Notes: generated by a model not told the origin, from the sequence alone. A DNA stretch of 64,000 bases from Nostoc sp. JL33 (GCF_017114985.1 NZ_JABXKP010000060.1:33111-97110); one strand, 5' to 3'. Counted from the first letter of the stretch, positions 43,371-53,800 are shown. Translations and numbers: made by a program.

Positions 43371-45452
43371 CTACAACCAATCATTGTCTTCTTCATCATC
43401 CCAGTTATCTTGGTAGCTGGGACGGGATTTGCGTGGAGGACGGCTTTCATAAGAGGAGGAACGACTGTCTCGGCTATAGTCTGTGCCATAGTCTTTACCG
43501 TAATCTCTGCCATAGTCCTTACCATAAGAGTCGCGTTCTCGATATGTATCTTTGGGAGATTCGCGTTCTTTATCTTTCTCACCGCCAGTAAAGATGTCGC
43601 GGATAGTACCAAACAAATCATCGTCTTCATCTTCAGCATAAGACTGGCGGACTTCTCTATTTAGCTCATAGAGAGCATCTTGCAAATCGGCGTAGGCTTG
43701 ATCAATACCGCGATCGCTATTTTCCTTAAGACTCTCTTTTAAGTCTCGGCAAATATTATCAATTCTTTGGCGGCGGCTGCGGGCAAACTGCATACCAAAT
43801 TCCAGTGCTACTTCTCTAAGCTGTCGTTCTGCTTGGAAAATCAACGCCTCAGAACGAGTTCGCTTTTCTACCCTTTCTTTACGTTCGCGATCGACATCGG
43901 CGTATTTCTGAGCGTCCTGAATCATCCGATTCACTTCTGACTCGTTCAAGGTAGAAGCGCCTTGAATGGTGATACTCTGCTCTCGCCCAGTGGTTCTATC
44001 GAGAGCTGTTACCTGTAAAATACCGTTAGCATCGATATCCAATGACACCTGAACTTGGGGAATTCCTCGCGGTGCTGGCGGGATGCCATACAGCTTAAAC
44101 CGTCCTAAAGACTTGTTATTTGCTGCCATTTCCCGTTCGCCCTGGACTACGTGAATTTCCACAGTATTCTGGTTATTTTCGGACGTGGAAAAAATATCAG
44201 AACGGCGGACTGGGATGGTGGTATTGCGGGGAATGAGTTTTTTCATCACGCCGCCGATAGTTTCCAATCCCAAAGATAACGGTGTGACATCCAAAAGCAG
44301 CACATCTTTGAGTTCGCCAGCGAGAATGCCTGCTTGAATTGCTGCACCCACTCCCACTACTTCATCGGGGTTGACGTTTTCGTTGGGTTCTGTGCCAATC
44401 AAGTCCCGCACTAGCTGCTTCACCATTGGCATCCGTGTAGAACCGCCAACTAACACAACTTCCTCAATATCTCTAGGTGAGAGTCCGGCATCTTTGAGGG
44501 CCCGTTTCACAGGTATCCGCAATCGTCCTACCAAATCACCACACAAACCTTCAAACTGGGAACGAGTTAAACGAGTTTCCAGATGTTTGGGGCCATCTTC
44601 GGTGGCGGTGATGAAGGGTAAGTTAATATCGGTGACGCTGACAGCAGAAAGCTCAATTTTGGCTTTTTCGGCCGCTTCCATTAGACGTTGCAAAGCTTGG
44701 CGATCGCGTCTTAAGTCTACCTCTTCTGTTTCCAGAAATTGCTCTGCTAACCAATCTACGATTATTTTGTCAAAGTCATTACCACCAAGTTGCGTATCTC
44801 CACTGGTAGCTTTAACTTCAAATATCCCATCACCAACGTCTAAAATCGACACGTCAAAAGTGCCACCACCCAAGTCAAATACTAAGATAGTTTCCGTGTC
44901 ACCCCGATCCAACCCATAAGCCAAAGATGCAGCAGTCGGTTCATTGAGAATCCGCAGCACCTCTAAACCGGCAATTCTGCCAGCATCGCGGGTTGCCTGC
45001 CGTTGAGAATCGTTAAAATAAGCGGGTACTGTAATCACTGCCCCTGTGACTGGTTCACCCAAGTAGCGGCTTGCATCGTCTGCTAATTTCTTCAGCACCA
45101 TTGCGGAAATTTCTTCTGGGGCGAAATCTTTATTCAGACGGGGACAGGCAATTTTAATATTGCCTACTTCGTCTTTGCGGATAGTGTAGGGTACACGCTT
45201 GGAATCTGGGTTAAGTTCGCCATACTTGCGCCCAATGAAGCGTTTAACTGCAAAAAAAGTATTTTGGGGATTGAGGACGGTTTGTCGCCGTGCCATTTGC
45301 CCAACCACCCTTTCACCTTCTTTGCTGAAGCCAACTACGGAGGGGGTTGTTCGCATTCCTTCTGCATTGGCAATCACCACCGGCTTGCCACCCTCCATAA
45401 CGGCGACTACTGAGTTGGTTGTACCCAAGTCGATGCCGACTACCTTGCCCAT
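43371..45452 (-). CDS. dnaK: Hsp70 chaperone DnaK
   Basis: A 693-residue ATP-dependent chaperone. Ends and motifs are canonical: [20 protein letters not shown], the Hsp70 signature [16 protein letters not shown] [29 protein letters not shown], and the substrate domain from about residue 390 ([20 protein letters not shown]). The C-terminal tail (about 605-693) is unusual: rich in Arg, Asp, Tyr, Ser with repeats of GKDYG/GRDYG and an acidic DEEDNDWL end, and lacks the EEVD-like ending of E. coli type (VDAEFEEV). Cyanobacteria have several dnaK paralogues, and this tail fits the DnaK2/DnaK3-like diversity. No CIRCE operator is seen upstream. Confidence 0.95.
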   Translation of the reverse strand: MGKVVGIDLGTTNSVVAVMEGGKPVVIANAEGMRTTPSVVGFSKEGERVVGQMARRQTVLNPQNTFFAVKRFIGRKYGELNPDSKRVPYTIRKDEVGNIKIACPRLNKDFAPEEISAMVLKKLADDASRYLGEPVTGAVITVPAYFNDSQRQATRDAGRIAGLEVLRILNEPTAASLAYGLDRGDTETILVFDLGGGTFDVSILDVGDGIFEVKATSGDTQLGGNDFDKIIVDWLAEQFLETEEVDLRRDRQALQRLMEAAEKAKIELSAVSVTDINLPFITATEDGPKHLETRLTRSQFEGLCGDLVGRLRIPVKRALKDAGLSPRDIEEVVLVGGSTRMPMVKQLVRDLIGTEPNENVNPDEVVGVGAAIQAGILAGELKDVLLLDVTPLSLGLETIGGVMKKLIPRNTTIPVRRSDIFSTSENNQNTVEIHVVQGEREMAANNKSLGRFKLYGIPPAPRGIPQVQVSLDIDANGILQVTALDRTTGREQSITIQGASTLNESEVNRMIQDAQKYADVDRERKERVEKRTRSEALIFQAERQLREVALEFGMQFARSRRQRIDNICRDLKESLKENSDRGIDQAYADLQDALYELNREVRQSYAEDEDDDLFGTIRDIFTGGEKDKERESPKDTYRERDSYGKDYGRDYGKDYGTDYSRDSRSSSYESRPPRKSRPSYQDNWDDEEDNDWL

Positions 45453-45768
45453 GCGTTACTCTTCTCCTAAAGTTTCTTATATATTTATTATGATTGGGCG
45501 GAACTACCTTTAGCTTTGTGCCACAGGATGAAAACACCTCAATGGTATAATAGTGATCATTAAGGCAGTAAGCTAACAAGTGCAGCTAGAGGAGATAGTT
45601 GCAAGACTAGGATAGCATTGAGATGGTTGGTGTGCCTAAGCAGCCTCAATTCTTGTTATCCAGCTAATTTTCTTTATTGGATCTACAAGTTGGTAAATGC
45701 AGCTTAATAATACTTGCTCTGCTTCTTTGATTGCCTGAAAACCTTAATATTGCCACTATTTTAAAAAT
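45453..45768. other. Divergent spacer dnaK / M28 peptidase
   Basis: About 316 bases that must hold promoters in both directions. TGGTATAATAG at 45544-45554 is a good -10-like box (TATAAT) on the plus strand, but no matching -35 is obvious. No CIRCE-type inverted repeat (TTAGCACTC-n9-GAGTGCTAA) is present. Confidence 0.45.
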
Positions 45769-46617
45769 TTGAATTTAACAGAGCGATTACAAACTTCCTT
45801 GAGTGCGATCGCGCGAGAACGCGATCCTTACATGGCAACGGCTGGACATTTTTTTGTCCAAGAATACATCCGCCAGCAATTTTCCCAATGCGGAAGTGTG
45901 GAAATCCACACCTTTAAAGTCAGAGGTAAAGCTTGTAATAACTTGATATTAAATTTACCTTCCGAAGCTAGAGGGCAAAAAAAGAATTTGCCACCTATTT
46001 TAATTGCTGCTCATTATGATACCGTTCCGGGGACACCAGGGGCAGATGATAATGCTACAGGTGTGGCGGTGTTGCTGGAATTAGCCAGAAAGTTTGCTGC
46101 TGAAGCTGTCAGATATCCCTTAAGGCTAGTTGCTTTCGATATGGAAGAATACGGCTTACTGGGTAGTGCTGACTATGCAGCCTTGTTGCATCAACAAAAG
46201 AAACAGCTACGTTTAATGATCTCTTTAGAAATGCTGGGCTATAAGGATTCTACACCTGGTTCTCAAAGTTATCCCCCTCCTCTGGAACGTTTCTACCCAG
46301 ATAGAGGTGATTTTATTGCTTTAATTGGGAATTTGCGGACATTGCCTGACTTAATTGGCATGAGTCGGAGTATTCGCAAAGCTGGCGTATCTAGTCAATG
46401 GCTACCCGTACCGAATCGAGGTTTAATAGTTCCCCAAACCAGACGTAGTGATCATGCACCTTTCTGGGATTTGGGTTATCCGGCAATGATGGTGACAGAT
46501 ACGGCATTTTTGCGAAATCCACATTATCACAAAGCTAGTGATGCGATCGCTACTTTGGATTTAGATTTTCTTAGCGGTGTATGTGAAGGGTTAGAAATTG
46601 CAATTCGGCGGTTGTGA
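45769..46617 (+). CDS. M28-family zinc aminopeptidase
   Basis: A 282-residue soluble peptidase-like enzyme. Metal-site residues are His82 in IAAHYDTVPGTPGADDNATG, the bridging Asp93/94 in the same motif, catalytic Glu126/127 in FDMEEYGLLGS, and a C-terminal His in RRSDHAPFWDLGYPAMMVTD. No signal peptide, so cytoplasmic. The start is taken as TTG at 45769 because the stretch before the first ATG (residue 22) is needed for the conserved ERLQTSLSAIARERDPYM block. There is no strong ribosome site, so the start is less certain than the gene itself. Confidence 0.85.
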   Translation: MNLTERLQTSLSAIARERDPYMATAGHFFVQEYIRQQFSQCGSVEIHTFKVRGKACNNLILNLPSEARGQKKNLPPILIAAHYDTVPGTPGADDNATGVAVLLELARKFAAEAVRYPLRLVAFDMEEYGLLGSADYAALLHQQKKQLRLMISLEMLGYKDSTPGSQSYPPPLERFYPDRGDFIALIGNLRTLPDLIGMSRSIRKAGVSSQWLPVPNRGLIVPQTRRSDHAPFWDLGYPAMMVTDTAFLRNPHYHKASDAIATLDLDFLSGVCEGLEIAIRRL

Positions 46618-46626
46618 AAAATATTA

Positions 46627-46697
46627 GACATAGGAGTGAAATTAAATATGCATCCAGAACCCTTGTAGAGACGTAGCAGTGCTACGTCTCTACATTC
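46627..46697. repeat. TA-type MITE, one end lost
   Basis: GACATAGGAGTGAAATTAAATATGC, CCAGAACCCTTG and the GTAGAGACGTAGCA / TGCTACGTCTCTAC palindrome in the same order as the reverse strand of 24886-24976, breaking off after CTACATTC. TA precedes it at 46625-46626; the right terminal repeat is missing. It lies 9 bases after the M28 peptidase stop. Confidence 0.85.
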
Positions 46698-46800
46698 ATT
46701 CAATGCCCTGTTTGCCCAATGCCGCAATTGAGTTGTTACCATTTACCACTTTGTGACTCTGAGGATTGTACCAATTAATACGAAATAATCAGGCTAATGA

Positions 46801-48378
46801 ATGCCAAGATCAAAAAAAGGATGCCCCAAGGATATTAAAAGTACTATGCCAGAATTACACCAATCAATTGCCCAGCATTATCACGAACGGACTAAATACA
46901 ACCCTGAGACTCTCGCCTCCAAAAGTCAGGGGTTAGACTGGGCTAAACAGCCAGTCCCCTTTAAAGAGTACAAAATTGGCTCTACTTTTGATCTCAAACC
47001 CTATATCCAAGAAAAAGCAGAAGGATTTGCTAATAACCCAGATGCTCAATGGTGGCAAAGACTCTCAAGGCTGCTGTTTCGCAGCTATGGATTGACGGCG
47101 AAAATGCCTTCTATGGGTAGTGCGGTGTATTTACGGGCTGCCCCCAGTGCAGGCGGACTATACCCTGCCGAAGTCTATGTGGTTTCCCGTGGCACGTCGT
47201 TATTGCCACCTGGTCTGTATAACTACCAGTGTCGAACTCATTCCCTGATGCATTATTGGGAAAGTGATGTTTGGCAAACTCTCCAAGCAGCTTGTTTCTG
47301 GCATCCTTCCCTAGATAATACCCAATTAGCAATTATTGTTACTGCGGTATTCTATCGTTCTGCGTGGCGCTATGAAGATCGGGCTTATCGCCGGATTTTT
47401 CTAGATACAGGACACCTGTTGGGCAATATCGAATTGGCTGGTGCGATTACTGACTATCGCCCCCATTTAATCGGCGGTTTTGTGGATGAATCGGTAAACG
47501 ATCTGCTTTATGTTGATCCGCAACAAGAAGGTGCGATCGCTGTCTTACCTCTGGCAGACTTGTTAGATGTCAATCAAAATTTGCCATTGGGATGTACTGC
47601 TTTACCTTCCGCCACCGAAACCAGTTATCCCGAAATCCCCGATGGTGAATTGCTGACATATTTCCATCAATATACCCAGATCCAAACAGGTATAACTGGC
47701 AATCTCAATCTACCAACTATCAAACAAGAAAAATCTTTGGAGGATAAATATAACTTTCCTTTCTGTTTGAAAATTCCCACCATCACTGCGCCTATAGACT
47801 GGGGAAAAAACCTGTCAGAACTGGAAATCACTATGTACAAGCGACGCTCTACCCGCGCTTACAATGGTGATGAGTTAACTTTCGATGAATTGAAAAGTTT
47901 ACTCGATTTCACTTACCAACCGCAAAATTACATTGATCAAAGTTTAGATATTTCTCCAGACTACTTTGATCTGAATTTAATCGAAACATTCATTGCTGTT
48001 TCTGGAGTCGAAGGATTGGAGGCGGGTTGTTACTATTACGCACCCAAAGCCCAAGAATTACGCCAAATTCGCTTTAAAAATTTCCGGCGAGAGTTACATT
48101 TTCTCTGTTTAGGACAAGAATTAGGACGGGATGCAGCAGCAGTGTTGTTTCATACATCTGATCTGAAAGCCGCGATCGCACAATATGGCGATCGCGTTTA
48201 CCGTTACTTACATATGGATGCCGGCCATTTGGGACAACGCCTGAATTTAGCGGCAATCCACCTGAATGTAGGCGTTAGTGGTATCGGTGGATTCTTTGAT
48301 GACCAAGTAAACGAAGTTTTAGGTATCCCTACTGATGAAGCTGTTTTATATATCACTACATTGGGACGCCCAAGATAA
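46801..48378 (+). CDS. SagB/ThcOx-family nitroreductase-like oxidoreductase
   Basis: A 525-residue protein with two flavin-dependent nitroreductase-like halves: about 60-270 (AVYLRAAPSAGGLYPAEVYV, then RAYRRIFLDTGHLLGNIELA) and about 320-525 (YKRRSTRAYNGDELTFDELK, LHMDAGHLGQRLNLAAIHLN). SagB-type enzymes oxidise azolines to azoles in peptide natural products, but free-standing copies like this are widespread in cyanobacteria with unknown substrate. No YcaO, cyclodehydratase or precursor peptide gene is nearby, so a role in a ribosomal peptide pathway is not supported. Start either at ATG 46801 or at Met16 (46846), which begins PELHQSIAQHYHERTKYNP. Confidence 0.8.
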   Translation: MPRSKKGCPKDIKSTMPELHQSIAQHYHERTKYNPETLASKSQGLDWAKQPVPFKEYKIGSTFDLKPYIQEKAEGFANNPDAQWWQRLSRLLFRSYGLTAKMPSMGSAVYLRAAPSAGGLYPAEVYVVSRGTSLLPPGLYNYQCRTHSLMHYWESDVWQTLQAACFWHPSLDNTQLAIIVTAVFYRSAWRYEDRAYRRIFLDTGHLLGNIELAGAITDYRPHLIGGFVDESVNDLLYVDPQQEGAIAVLPLADLLDVNQNLPLGCTALPSATETSYPEIPDGELLTYFHQYTQIQTGITGNLNLPTIKQEKSLEDKYNFPFCLKIPTITAPIDWGKNLSELEITMYKRRSTRAYNGDELTFDELKSLLDFTYQPQNYIDQSLDISPDYFDLNLIETFIAVSGVEGLEAGCYYYAPKAQELRQIRFKNFRRELHFLCLGQELGRDAAAVLFHTSDLKAAIAQYGDRVYRYLHMDAGHLGQRLNLAAIHLNVGVSGIGGFFDDQVNEVLGIPTDEAVLYITTLGRPR

Positions 48379-48517
48379 AACGTATTTCAGGCTACTGCAA
48401 ATAACACAAAGTCCACAAAAATTCTTTGCGCTCTTTGCGGTTCGTTTCCTAACCTAAGCTTTTGGCGGTAAATCTATGCTGTAAATACCAGAGGTGAATA
48501 TTTTCCTAGTAGGTAAC

Positions 48518-49426
48518 TCACATCCGATTTTTGTTAGCAACTTGGGTTTGGTAGTGCCGCCATTTTTGCTGTTGACGCGCTCTTTTCTCCTCGGTGAGGC
48601 TATCAAAACAATAGGGACAAGAGATACCTTGTTCATACTTTGGAGATACCTTATCTTCTTCAGAAATCGGACGTCCACAACAGAAGCACCGCTCACAACT
48701 ACCTTGTTCCAACCCATGACTGACAGTTACCCGCTCATCAAAGACAAAACATTCCCCTTCCCATAAACTTTCTTCTGCTGGAACTTCCTGCAAATACTTG
48801 AGAATGCCGCCTTTTAGATGATAGACTTCTGCAAAGCCTTGGGCAATCATAAAGGATGAAGCTTTTTCACAACGAATGCCGCCTGTACAAAACAGAGCAA
48901 CCTTTTTATGCTTAGTTGGGTCGAGGTGGTGTAGCACATAATTGGGAAATTCCCGGAATGAGCTAGTTTGGGGATTTTCTGCGCCTTGGAAAGTACCGAT
49001 ACTCACCTCATAATCATTGCGGGTGTCAATCACGGTTACTTCTGGATCACAAATCAAATCATTCCATTCTTCGGGACTGACATAAGTGCCAACTTGCTCA
49101 TTTGGGTCAATTTCTGGCAACCCCAAAGTAACAATTTCTGGCTTCAACCGCACCTTCATCCGCTCAAAGGGCGGGGTTTCGGTATAGGATTCTTTGGATT
49201 CGAGGTCTGCTAAACGCGGGTCAGAACGCAGAAACCACAGAACAGAGTCAATCGCCTGACGCGAACCCGCAATTGTACCGTTAATCCCTTCTTGTGCCAG
49301 CAAAATTGTCCCCTTGACATCTTGCGCTTGGCAGTAAGACAGCAGAGGATCTTGTTTCTCGGCAAAATCTGGCAGCTTGACAAATTTATACAGTGCTGCA
49401 ACAACGTGGATATTTTCTGACTTCAT
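48518..49426 (-). CDS. trhO: tRNA uridine(34) hydroxylase / rhodanese-like protein
   Basis: A 302-residue YceA/TrhO protein that makes 5-hydroxyuridine at the tRNA wobble position using oxygen. The N-terminal acylphosphatase-like part ([34 protein letters not shown]) precedes a rhodanese domain with catalytic Cys180 in [17 protein letters not shown], then a C-terminal cysteine-rich zone ([24 protein letters not shown]). The last 40 residues are basic ([20 protein letters not shown]). Complete. The gene lies upstream of and opposite to the tRNA-Ala gene. Confidence 0.92.
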   Translation of the reverse strand: MKSENIHVVAALYKFVKLPDFAEKQDPLLSYCQAQDVKGTILLAQEGINGTIAGSRQAIDSVLWFLRSDPRLADLESKESYTETPPFERMKVRLKPEIVTLGLPEIDPNEQVGTYVSPEEWNDLICDPEVTVIDTRNDYEVSIGTFQGAENPQTSSFREFPNYVLHHLDPTKHKKVALFCTGGIRCEKASSFMIAQGFAEVYHLKGGILKYLQEVPAEESLWEGECFVFDERVTVSHGLEQGSCERCFCCGRPISEEDKVSPKYEQGISCPYCFDSLTEEKRARQQQKWRHYQTQVANKNRM

Positions 49427-49497
49427 CCCTTTGGTAATGGAACAATATAAGTTACAATAACAACGACAACCAAAGTTACCTACTATTTTAATTTTAT

Positions 49498-49570
49498 GGG
49501 GGTTTGGCTCAGTTGGTAGAGCGCCTGCTTTGCAAGCAGGATGTCAGCGGTTCGAGTCCGCTAACCTCCA
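49498..49570 (+). tRNA. tRNA-Ala (anticodon UGC)
   Basis: A 73-nt cloverleaf. Acceptor GGGGGTT / AACCTCC (one G-T pair), D arm GCTCAGTTGGTAGAGC, anticodon stem CCTGC / GCAGG around loop TTTGCAA with TGC at positions 34-36, T arm CAGCGGTTCGAGTCCGCTA region. Discriminator A; CCA is not encoded. Reads GCN alanine codons. The third acceptor position is a G-U pair, a common alanine tRNA identity element (G3:U70). Confidence 0.98.
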
Positions 49571-50077
49571 TTGGATATAATTTATCTCAATGCGCGATGC
49601 CTGCGGGGGGCGTAGCTGCGGCACATAACAATGTTAATTAAAACCAATTCCCTATGAATTTGGTATTGCATCCAATTACCCCCAATACGGTTCGCTTAAG
49701 GCAAGAGACGCGATAAATCGCCGTCTCTTGCATTGGACTGATTATTGTAAAGACGGCGATTTATCGCGTCTTTGTGATCTAGGATCTGTCATGAAAAAAC
49801 CTTATCCGAACCGTATTGCAATTACCCCTATGAAGCTGTATTGGTAAAAGTGGAAAGATGGGGCGATCCAGTACTGCTAGAATAAGCGTCTTAGTTGGCA
49901 TCATCCAGAGCCAGTTAGTCAAAGTTTTACTTACAGAGGAGTTCAAGGAAACTGAAGTACACAACGATTCGTCTCAAAGCCAGATATAAACCCTGTTTTA
50001 CTCTTGTTAGCGCAGCGGGGCGTAGCCCATTCTGAATCCTGACTCCTGAATTCTGCTGTATATACTTAGGGGGTTGT
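49571..50077. other. tRNA downstream region with a MITE
   Basis: No gene. It contains a small repeat of GCGATGCCTGCGG type (49593-49624), a 136-bp MITE with perfect 10-bp target duplication (49683-49818), and a CTGACTCCTGAATTCTG repeat tail (about 50039-50055) also seen at 3280 and 56153. Confidence 0.6.
49683..49818. repeat. MITE with CAATACGGTTCG ends and 10-bp target duplication
   Basis: Ends CAATACGGTTCG / CGAACCGTATTG are exact inverted repeats and extend imperfectly inward. The flanking target site CAATTACCCC is duplicated exactly (49673-49682 and 49819-49828). An inner palindrome AGACGCGATAAATCGCCGTCT / AGACGGCGATTTATCGCGTCT (49706-49773) fills the centre. A 10-bp duplication is compatible with IS4-type transposases, none of which is in the window. 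Confidence 0.92.
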
Positions 50078-50524
50078 TTGAAAAAGCGTCCATTGGGATT
50101 AGTGGCAATTGTTCTCTACAAATCATTTGCCGCCTTGCTGCTGATGGTTACTTCGATCGCTTTATTATTGACATTAAAAAATTATCAAAATCTAGAGGTG
50201 TTTTCAGAAAATTATGTTTTAGAAGGTAAATCGATAATTATTGATTGGCTTTTAAAGAAAGTTCTCAACTTAAATCCCCGAACCTTGGCATTTAGCGGCA
50301 TTGGAGCAGGGGTCTATGCTATTGTTACTACTATTGAAGCGGTTGGTTTATGGTACGAAAAGCGTTGGGCACATGTCTTGGTGTTGGGACTTGTCGGTAT
50401 CAGTATTCCGCCAGAAATTTATGAATTGATTCGGGGGTTCTCTCCGATAAAAATATTGATTCTTTTGTTGAACTTAGCAGTGTTTGGCTATTTATTACGA
50501 AATTTTCCTAAACATCCAAAGTAA
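50078..50524 (+). CDS. DUF2127 family membrane protein
   Basis: A 148-residue integral membrane protein with four hydrophobic segments (about residues 5-28, 66-88, 96-112, 120-140). Typical DUF2127 features are RPLGLVAIVLYKSFAALLL near the start, GVYAIVTTIEAVGLWYEKRW and ISIPPEIYELIRGFSPIKIL. Function unknown. The TTG start at 50078 is used because AGGGGG lies 5 bases upstream and no later Met fits before the first membrane segment. The next gene follows after 172 bases. Confidence 0.8.
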   Translation: MKKRPLGLVAIVLYKSFAALLLMVTSIALLLTLKNYQNLEVFSENYVLEGKSIIIDWLLKKVLNLNPRTLAFSGIGAGVYAIVTTIEAVGLWYEKRWAHVLVLGLVGISIPPEIYELIRGFSPIKILILLLNLAVFGYLLRNFPKHPK

Positions 50525-50696
50525 TTTTTGATTCGATACTTAGGGTGTATCGTTGGAGAGGTAAAACTGAGCAGTGTTTAATGACAATTGGCTGACGCAT
50601 CCTGTGGGAGGATCTTGCCAGAGGCTTGTCTTTGGGTTTACGCAAAACCAAGACCCCACGTTGTACAATCGCTAGAAATACAATCTGGAGAGCGAC

Positions 50697-52103
50697 TTGC
50701 CTAGATCGATTCAGTCTACTCAACCACCACTGAAATTTATTACTCTACGGTTTAACCGGCTGGTACTTCAGATTGTTCGGTGGCTACTGCCGATCGCACT
50801 ACGGTTCCGCACTCGACCTTGGCTAACGGCTGGGATTGTCAAGATTGAAGCCAAAAATGTTGAGGTATTAGCTGAACTTTATCAACAATTTCAGGCTGGA
50901 AAAATTCGCTTTTTGTTGGCATTTCGCCATCCAGAGGTAGAAGATCCTCTGTGTATGCTGTATTTGCTGTCCTACATTGTGCCACAGGTTGCTCGTCAAA
51001 AAGGTATTACACTACAATCCCTTGTTCACAGTTATTTTCTCTATGACCGGGGTATGACGGTTTGGGCTGGAGATTGGCTGGCTTGGCTGTTTTCACGGCT
51101 GGGGGGTGTGCCGGTTCATCGCGGTAGGCGACTAGATCGGCAAGCTATTCAAACTGCACGCGAGTTATTTGCTAATGGCGAACTACCGATCGCAGTCGCA
51201 CCAGAAGGCGGTACTAATGGTCATAGTGGTATTGTTAGCCCACTGGAACCCGGTGTTGCTCAAATGGGGTTTTGGTGTGTAGAAGACTTGCAAAAAGCTA
51301 ATCGGACTGAGACTGTGATCATTGTGCCGATCGCTATCCAGTATCGCTACGTTGAGCCACCTTGGTCTAAACTGGATTCGCTGTTGAGTAAGTTGGAAGC
51401 TGATAGCGGCTTGCGGGTAATGGAAATTGATTCGGGCGATAGTGAAGAGATTTACTATCAACGCCTCTATCGGTTAGCTGAATATCTGATTACGGAGATG
51501 GAAGAGTTTTATTGTCGCTTCTATCATCAAGATATCCCAAAAACCATCTCAACTGATGAATCTCCTAGTCGGAATCAGGTGTTAATTGCCCGACTTCATC
51601 GCTTACTAGATAAGGCTTTACAAGTTGCCGAGCAATATTTTGGAGTTCAAGGGCAGGGTAATTTTATTGACCGTTGTCGCCGTTTGGAAGAGGCTGGTTG
51701 GAATTACATTTATCGGGAAGATTTGCCAGATATCAATGCTTTACCACCCTTTAAACGCGGTTTGGCAGACTGGGTTGCCCAGGAAGCAGACTTGCGAATG
51801 CGACATATGCGGATAGTGGAAAGTTTTGTTGCCGTCACAGCTAGTTATATTCAGGAACAACCGACGGCGGAACGGTTCGCAGAAACAGCTTTGCTTGTAT
51901 TCGATATGCTTTCTAGAATTCAGGATACAACACTTCCGGGGCGACCTCGTTTAGGTTTGCGACAGGCACAAATCACCGTGGGAGAGCCAATTTCAGTTAC
52001 GGAACGCTCTCGAAATTGTCAAGGCGATCGCTTGGCGGCTAGACAAGCTGTGAGCGATTTGACAAAAGATTTGCAAATCGCTTTAGAGAAGATGATTAAA
52101 TAA
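50697..52103 (+). CDS. PlsC-like 1-acyl-glycerol-3-phosphate acyltransferase family protein
   Basis: A 468-residue acyltransferase homologue. The catalytic HX4D motif is HPEVED (His78, Asp83) and the glycerol-phosphate-binding block is APEGGTNGHSG (about 165-175). The family's usual domain (about 70-260) is extended here by some 200 residues with no known domain (FIDRCRRLEEAGWNYIYRED, RHMRIVESFVAVTASYIQE), so the substrate may not be lysophosphatidate. No clear transmembrane segment, but residues 20-35 are amphipathic and could touch the membrane. TTG start at 50697. The stop is 8 bases from the end of the convergent sulfate-binding gene. Confidence 0.82.
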   Translation: MPRSIQSTQPPLKFITLRFNRLVLQIVRWLLPIALRFRTRPWLTAGIVKIEAKNVEVLAELYQQFQAGKIRFLLAFRHPEVEDPLCMLYLLSYIVPQVARQKGITLQSLVHSYFLYDRGMTVWAGDWLAWLFSRLGGVPVHRGRRLDRQAIQTARELFANGELPIAVAPEGGTNGHSGIVSPLEPGVAQMGFWCVEDLQKANRTETVIIVPIAIQYRYVEPPWSKLDSLLSKLEADSGLRVMEIDSGDSEEIYYQRLYRLAEYLITEMEEFYCRFYHQDIPKTISTDESPSRNQVLIARLHRLLDKALQVAEQYFGVQGQGNFIDRCRRLEEAGWNYIYREDLPDINALPPFKRGLADWVAQEADLRMRHMRIVESFVAVTASYIQEQPTAERFAETALLVFDMLSRIQDTTLPGRPRLGLRQAQITVGEPISVTERSRNCQGDRLAARQAVSDLTKDLQIALEKMIK

Positions 52104-52111
52104 GGAAAATT

Positions 52112-53287
52112 CTAAGACTTCTTAGCTCGGATTTTGTCAAAAATTGCACCTTCATCAAAGAATTTCTTCTGAATCTCGTCCCAGCCTCCTAAATCTTCAG
52201 CTTTGAAGATAGTTTTAATTTTGGGAAAATTGGCTGCCGTTTCTTTGGCGATCGTTAAGTCAACGGGACGAAATCCCAATTTGCTAAACTCTCGTTGCGA
52301 TTCTGGAGTGTAAAGAAATTTGATAAACGCTTCGGCAATCGGGCGAGTTCGGTGTTTATCGACATTTTTATCGACAACAGCAACAGGATTGTCAATGGAT
52401 ATATTAATATCAGGCACAACATATGAGATTTTTTTGCCATTTTGTACTGATAAAATCATCTCGTTTTCATAGTTGAGCAGAACATCACCTTTATTATCGT
52501 TGAAGAACAGTTCAGTGGCATTTCGAGCCGTTTTAGGCAACAAAGGTGCATTATTATAGACTTTGGAGGTGAAATCTATTGCTTGATTTTCATTTCCGCC
52601 AGTTTTTGTCACAGAACCCCACAGACTAAGGAAGTTCCAGCGAGCGCCGCCAGAGGTTCTGGGGTCAGGCATCATCACATTTACGCCATCTCCTGCTAAA
52701 TCTGCCCAAGTTTTGATATTTTTGGGATTACCTTCACGAACAGCGATCGCATTTACAGATTTGGTAACAATTGCATTATTAGGCGCTTCTTTTTCCCAAC
52801 CCGGTTGAATAAAATTTGCCTGAACAAGTTTATTAATATCAAGGGCAAGTGACAGGTGTACCACATCAGCTTCTTTACCGTCAATCACGGCAAGAGTCTG
52901 GGAACCTGACCCATCATAGCTTTGATTGAAAGTGACGTTTTGGTTGTGTTCTTTCTTCCACTGTTCGATAAATTTGGGAATGATCTGCTGGTATGCTGCA
53001 CTAGTAACCGAGTAGGAAACAAACGTTAGGGTTACATCACTCTGGGAAGTTGCGCCAGCATTACCAGTATTATCAATATTAGGTGGAGAGCAGGCAGCCA
53101 TCACGATACTCAAGCTAACTCCGACGAAGAATAGAGACACAACGCCCCATGAAGAATACTTGTACAACCATCGGATTAGTTGTACGCGCCACTGTCTGGC
53201 AGTGTGTAAAGCTTTCACAATATAAGTCTGAACTAATTCAGTCAAATATCTCCTTGATTTCGGAGTACGTTGTCCCTGGTTCATCAA
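52112..53287 (-). CDS. sbpA: Sulfate-binding protein of an ABC transporter
   Basis: A 391-residue periplasmic sulfate/thiosulfate-binding lipoprotein. After an unusually long N-terminus (residues 1-46, basic) comes a membrane segment and a lipobox VMAACS (lipid-bearing Cys66). The mature domain has LTFVSYSVTSAAYQQIIPKF, then YDGSGSQTLAVIDGKEADVV, MMPDPRTSGGARWNFLSLWG and NDNKGDVLLNYENEM, all typical of SbpA/CysP. The permease and ATPase genes (cysT, cysW, cysA) are not adjacent, so this is an orphan subunit. The extra 46 residues may be a wrong start; Met2 or a start near residue 47 would give the usual signal peptide. Confidence 0.9.
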   Translation of the reverse strand: MMNQGQRTPKSRRYLTELVQTYIVKALHTARQWRVQLIRWLYKYSSWGVVSLFFVGVSLSIVMAACSPPNIDNTGNAGATSQSDVTLTFVSYSVTSAAYQQIIPKFIEQWKKEHNQNVTFNQSYDGSGSQTLAVIDGKEADVVHLSLALDINKLVQANFIQPGWEKEAPNNAIVTKSVNAIAVREGNPKNIKTWADLAGDGVNVMMPDPRTSGGARWNFLSLWGSVTKTGGNENQAIDFTSKVYNNAPLLPKTARNATELFFNDNKGDVLLNYENEMILSVQNGKKISYVVPDINISIDNPVAVVDKNVDKHRTRPIAEAFIKFLYTPESQREFSKLGFRPVDLTIAKETAANFPKIKTIFKAEDLGGWDEIQKKFFDEGAIFDKIRAKKS

Positions 53288-53740
53288 ATTTTCCCCTGAA
53301 TCTGCGATAACTTGAGCAAGATGCTGTAGTTAAGGGGAATTATAAAACAGTGGTTAAGGATAAATAACTTTTTATTAACCTAAATTTAAACTAAAACCCG
53401 CATCTGTAGGGGCGTATATAGCGGTTCTCGAATGGAAGCAATACACTTTGACCTCACTTCCATTCCTCTCTCCTTTTAGGAGAGAGGCTTTGAATCTTAA
53501 GTAAGTCGGTGAGAATAAATCAAACTAGATTAAGTAATGTAAAAAATCTTGAGATTAGTTCGTAGTGAGGACTTTAGTCCTCAAATGATGGCTGAAGCCC
53601 TCACTACAAACCTTGAATTATTCACACCGCTCTACTTACTCCCCAACGCTAGTAGGGAAGGGGTTGGGGGTTAGGTCTGTATTGCACTCAACTGAGAAGG
53701 GGTATATCTATGCCCCTAAGCTTTTTGACGTTTCTAACGA
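53288..53740. other. Intergenic region, short inverted repeats only
   Basis: Contains the pair AGTGAGGACTTTAGTCCTCA / TGAGGGCT-type (53567-53605), similar to dispersed repeats elsewhere in Nostoc. No gene is supported. Confidence 0.4.
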
Positions 53741-53800
53741 CAAACACAATATTAACAAGAAACATTGGGATGTTCCTCACAAAGATTGCAACATTCCTGA

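Noticed and set aside
45453..45768. Possible CIRCE operator upstream of dnaK
   Set aside because: No TTAGCACTC-n9-GAGTGCTAA inverted repeat present.
46801..48378. SagB-type gene as part of a ribosomal-peptide cluster
   Set aside because: No YcaO, cyclodehydratase, transporter or precursor peptide nearby; neighbours are housekeeping genes.
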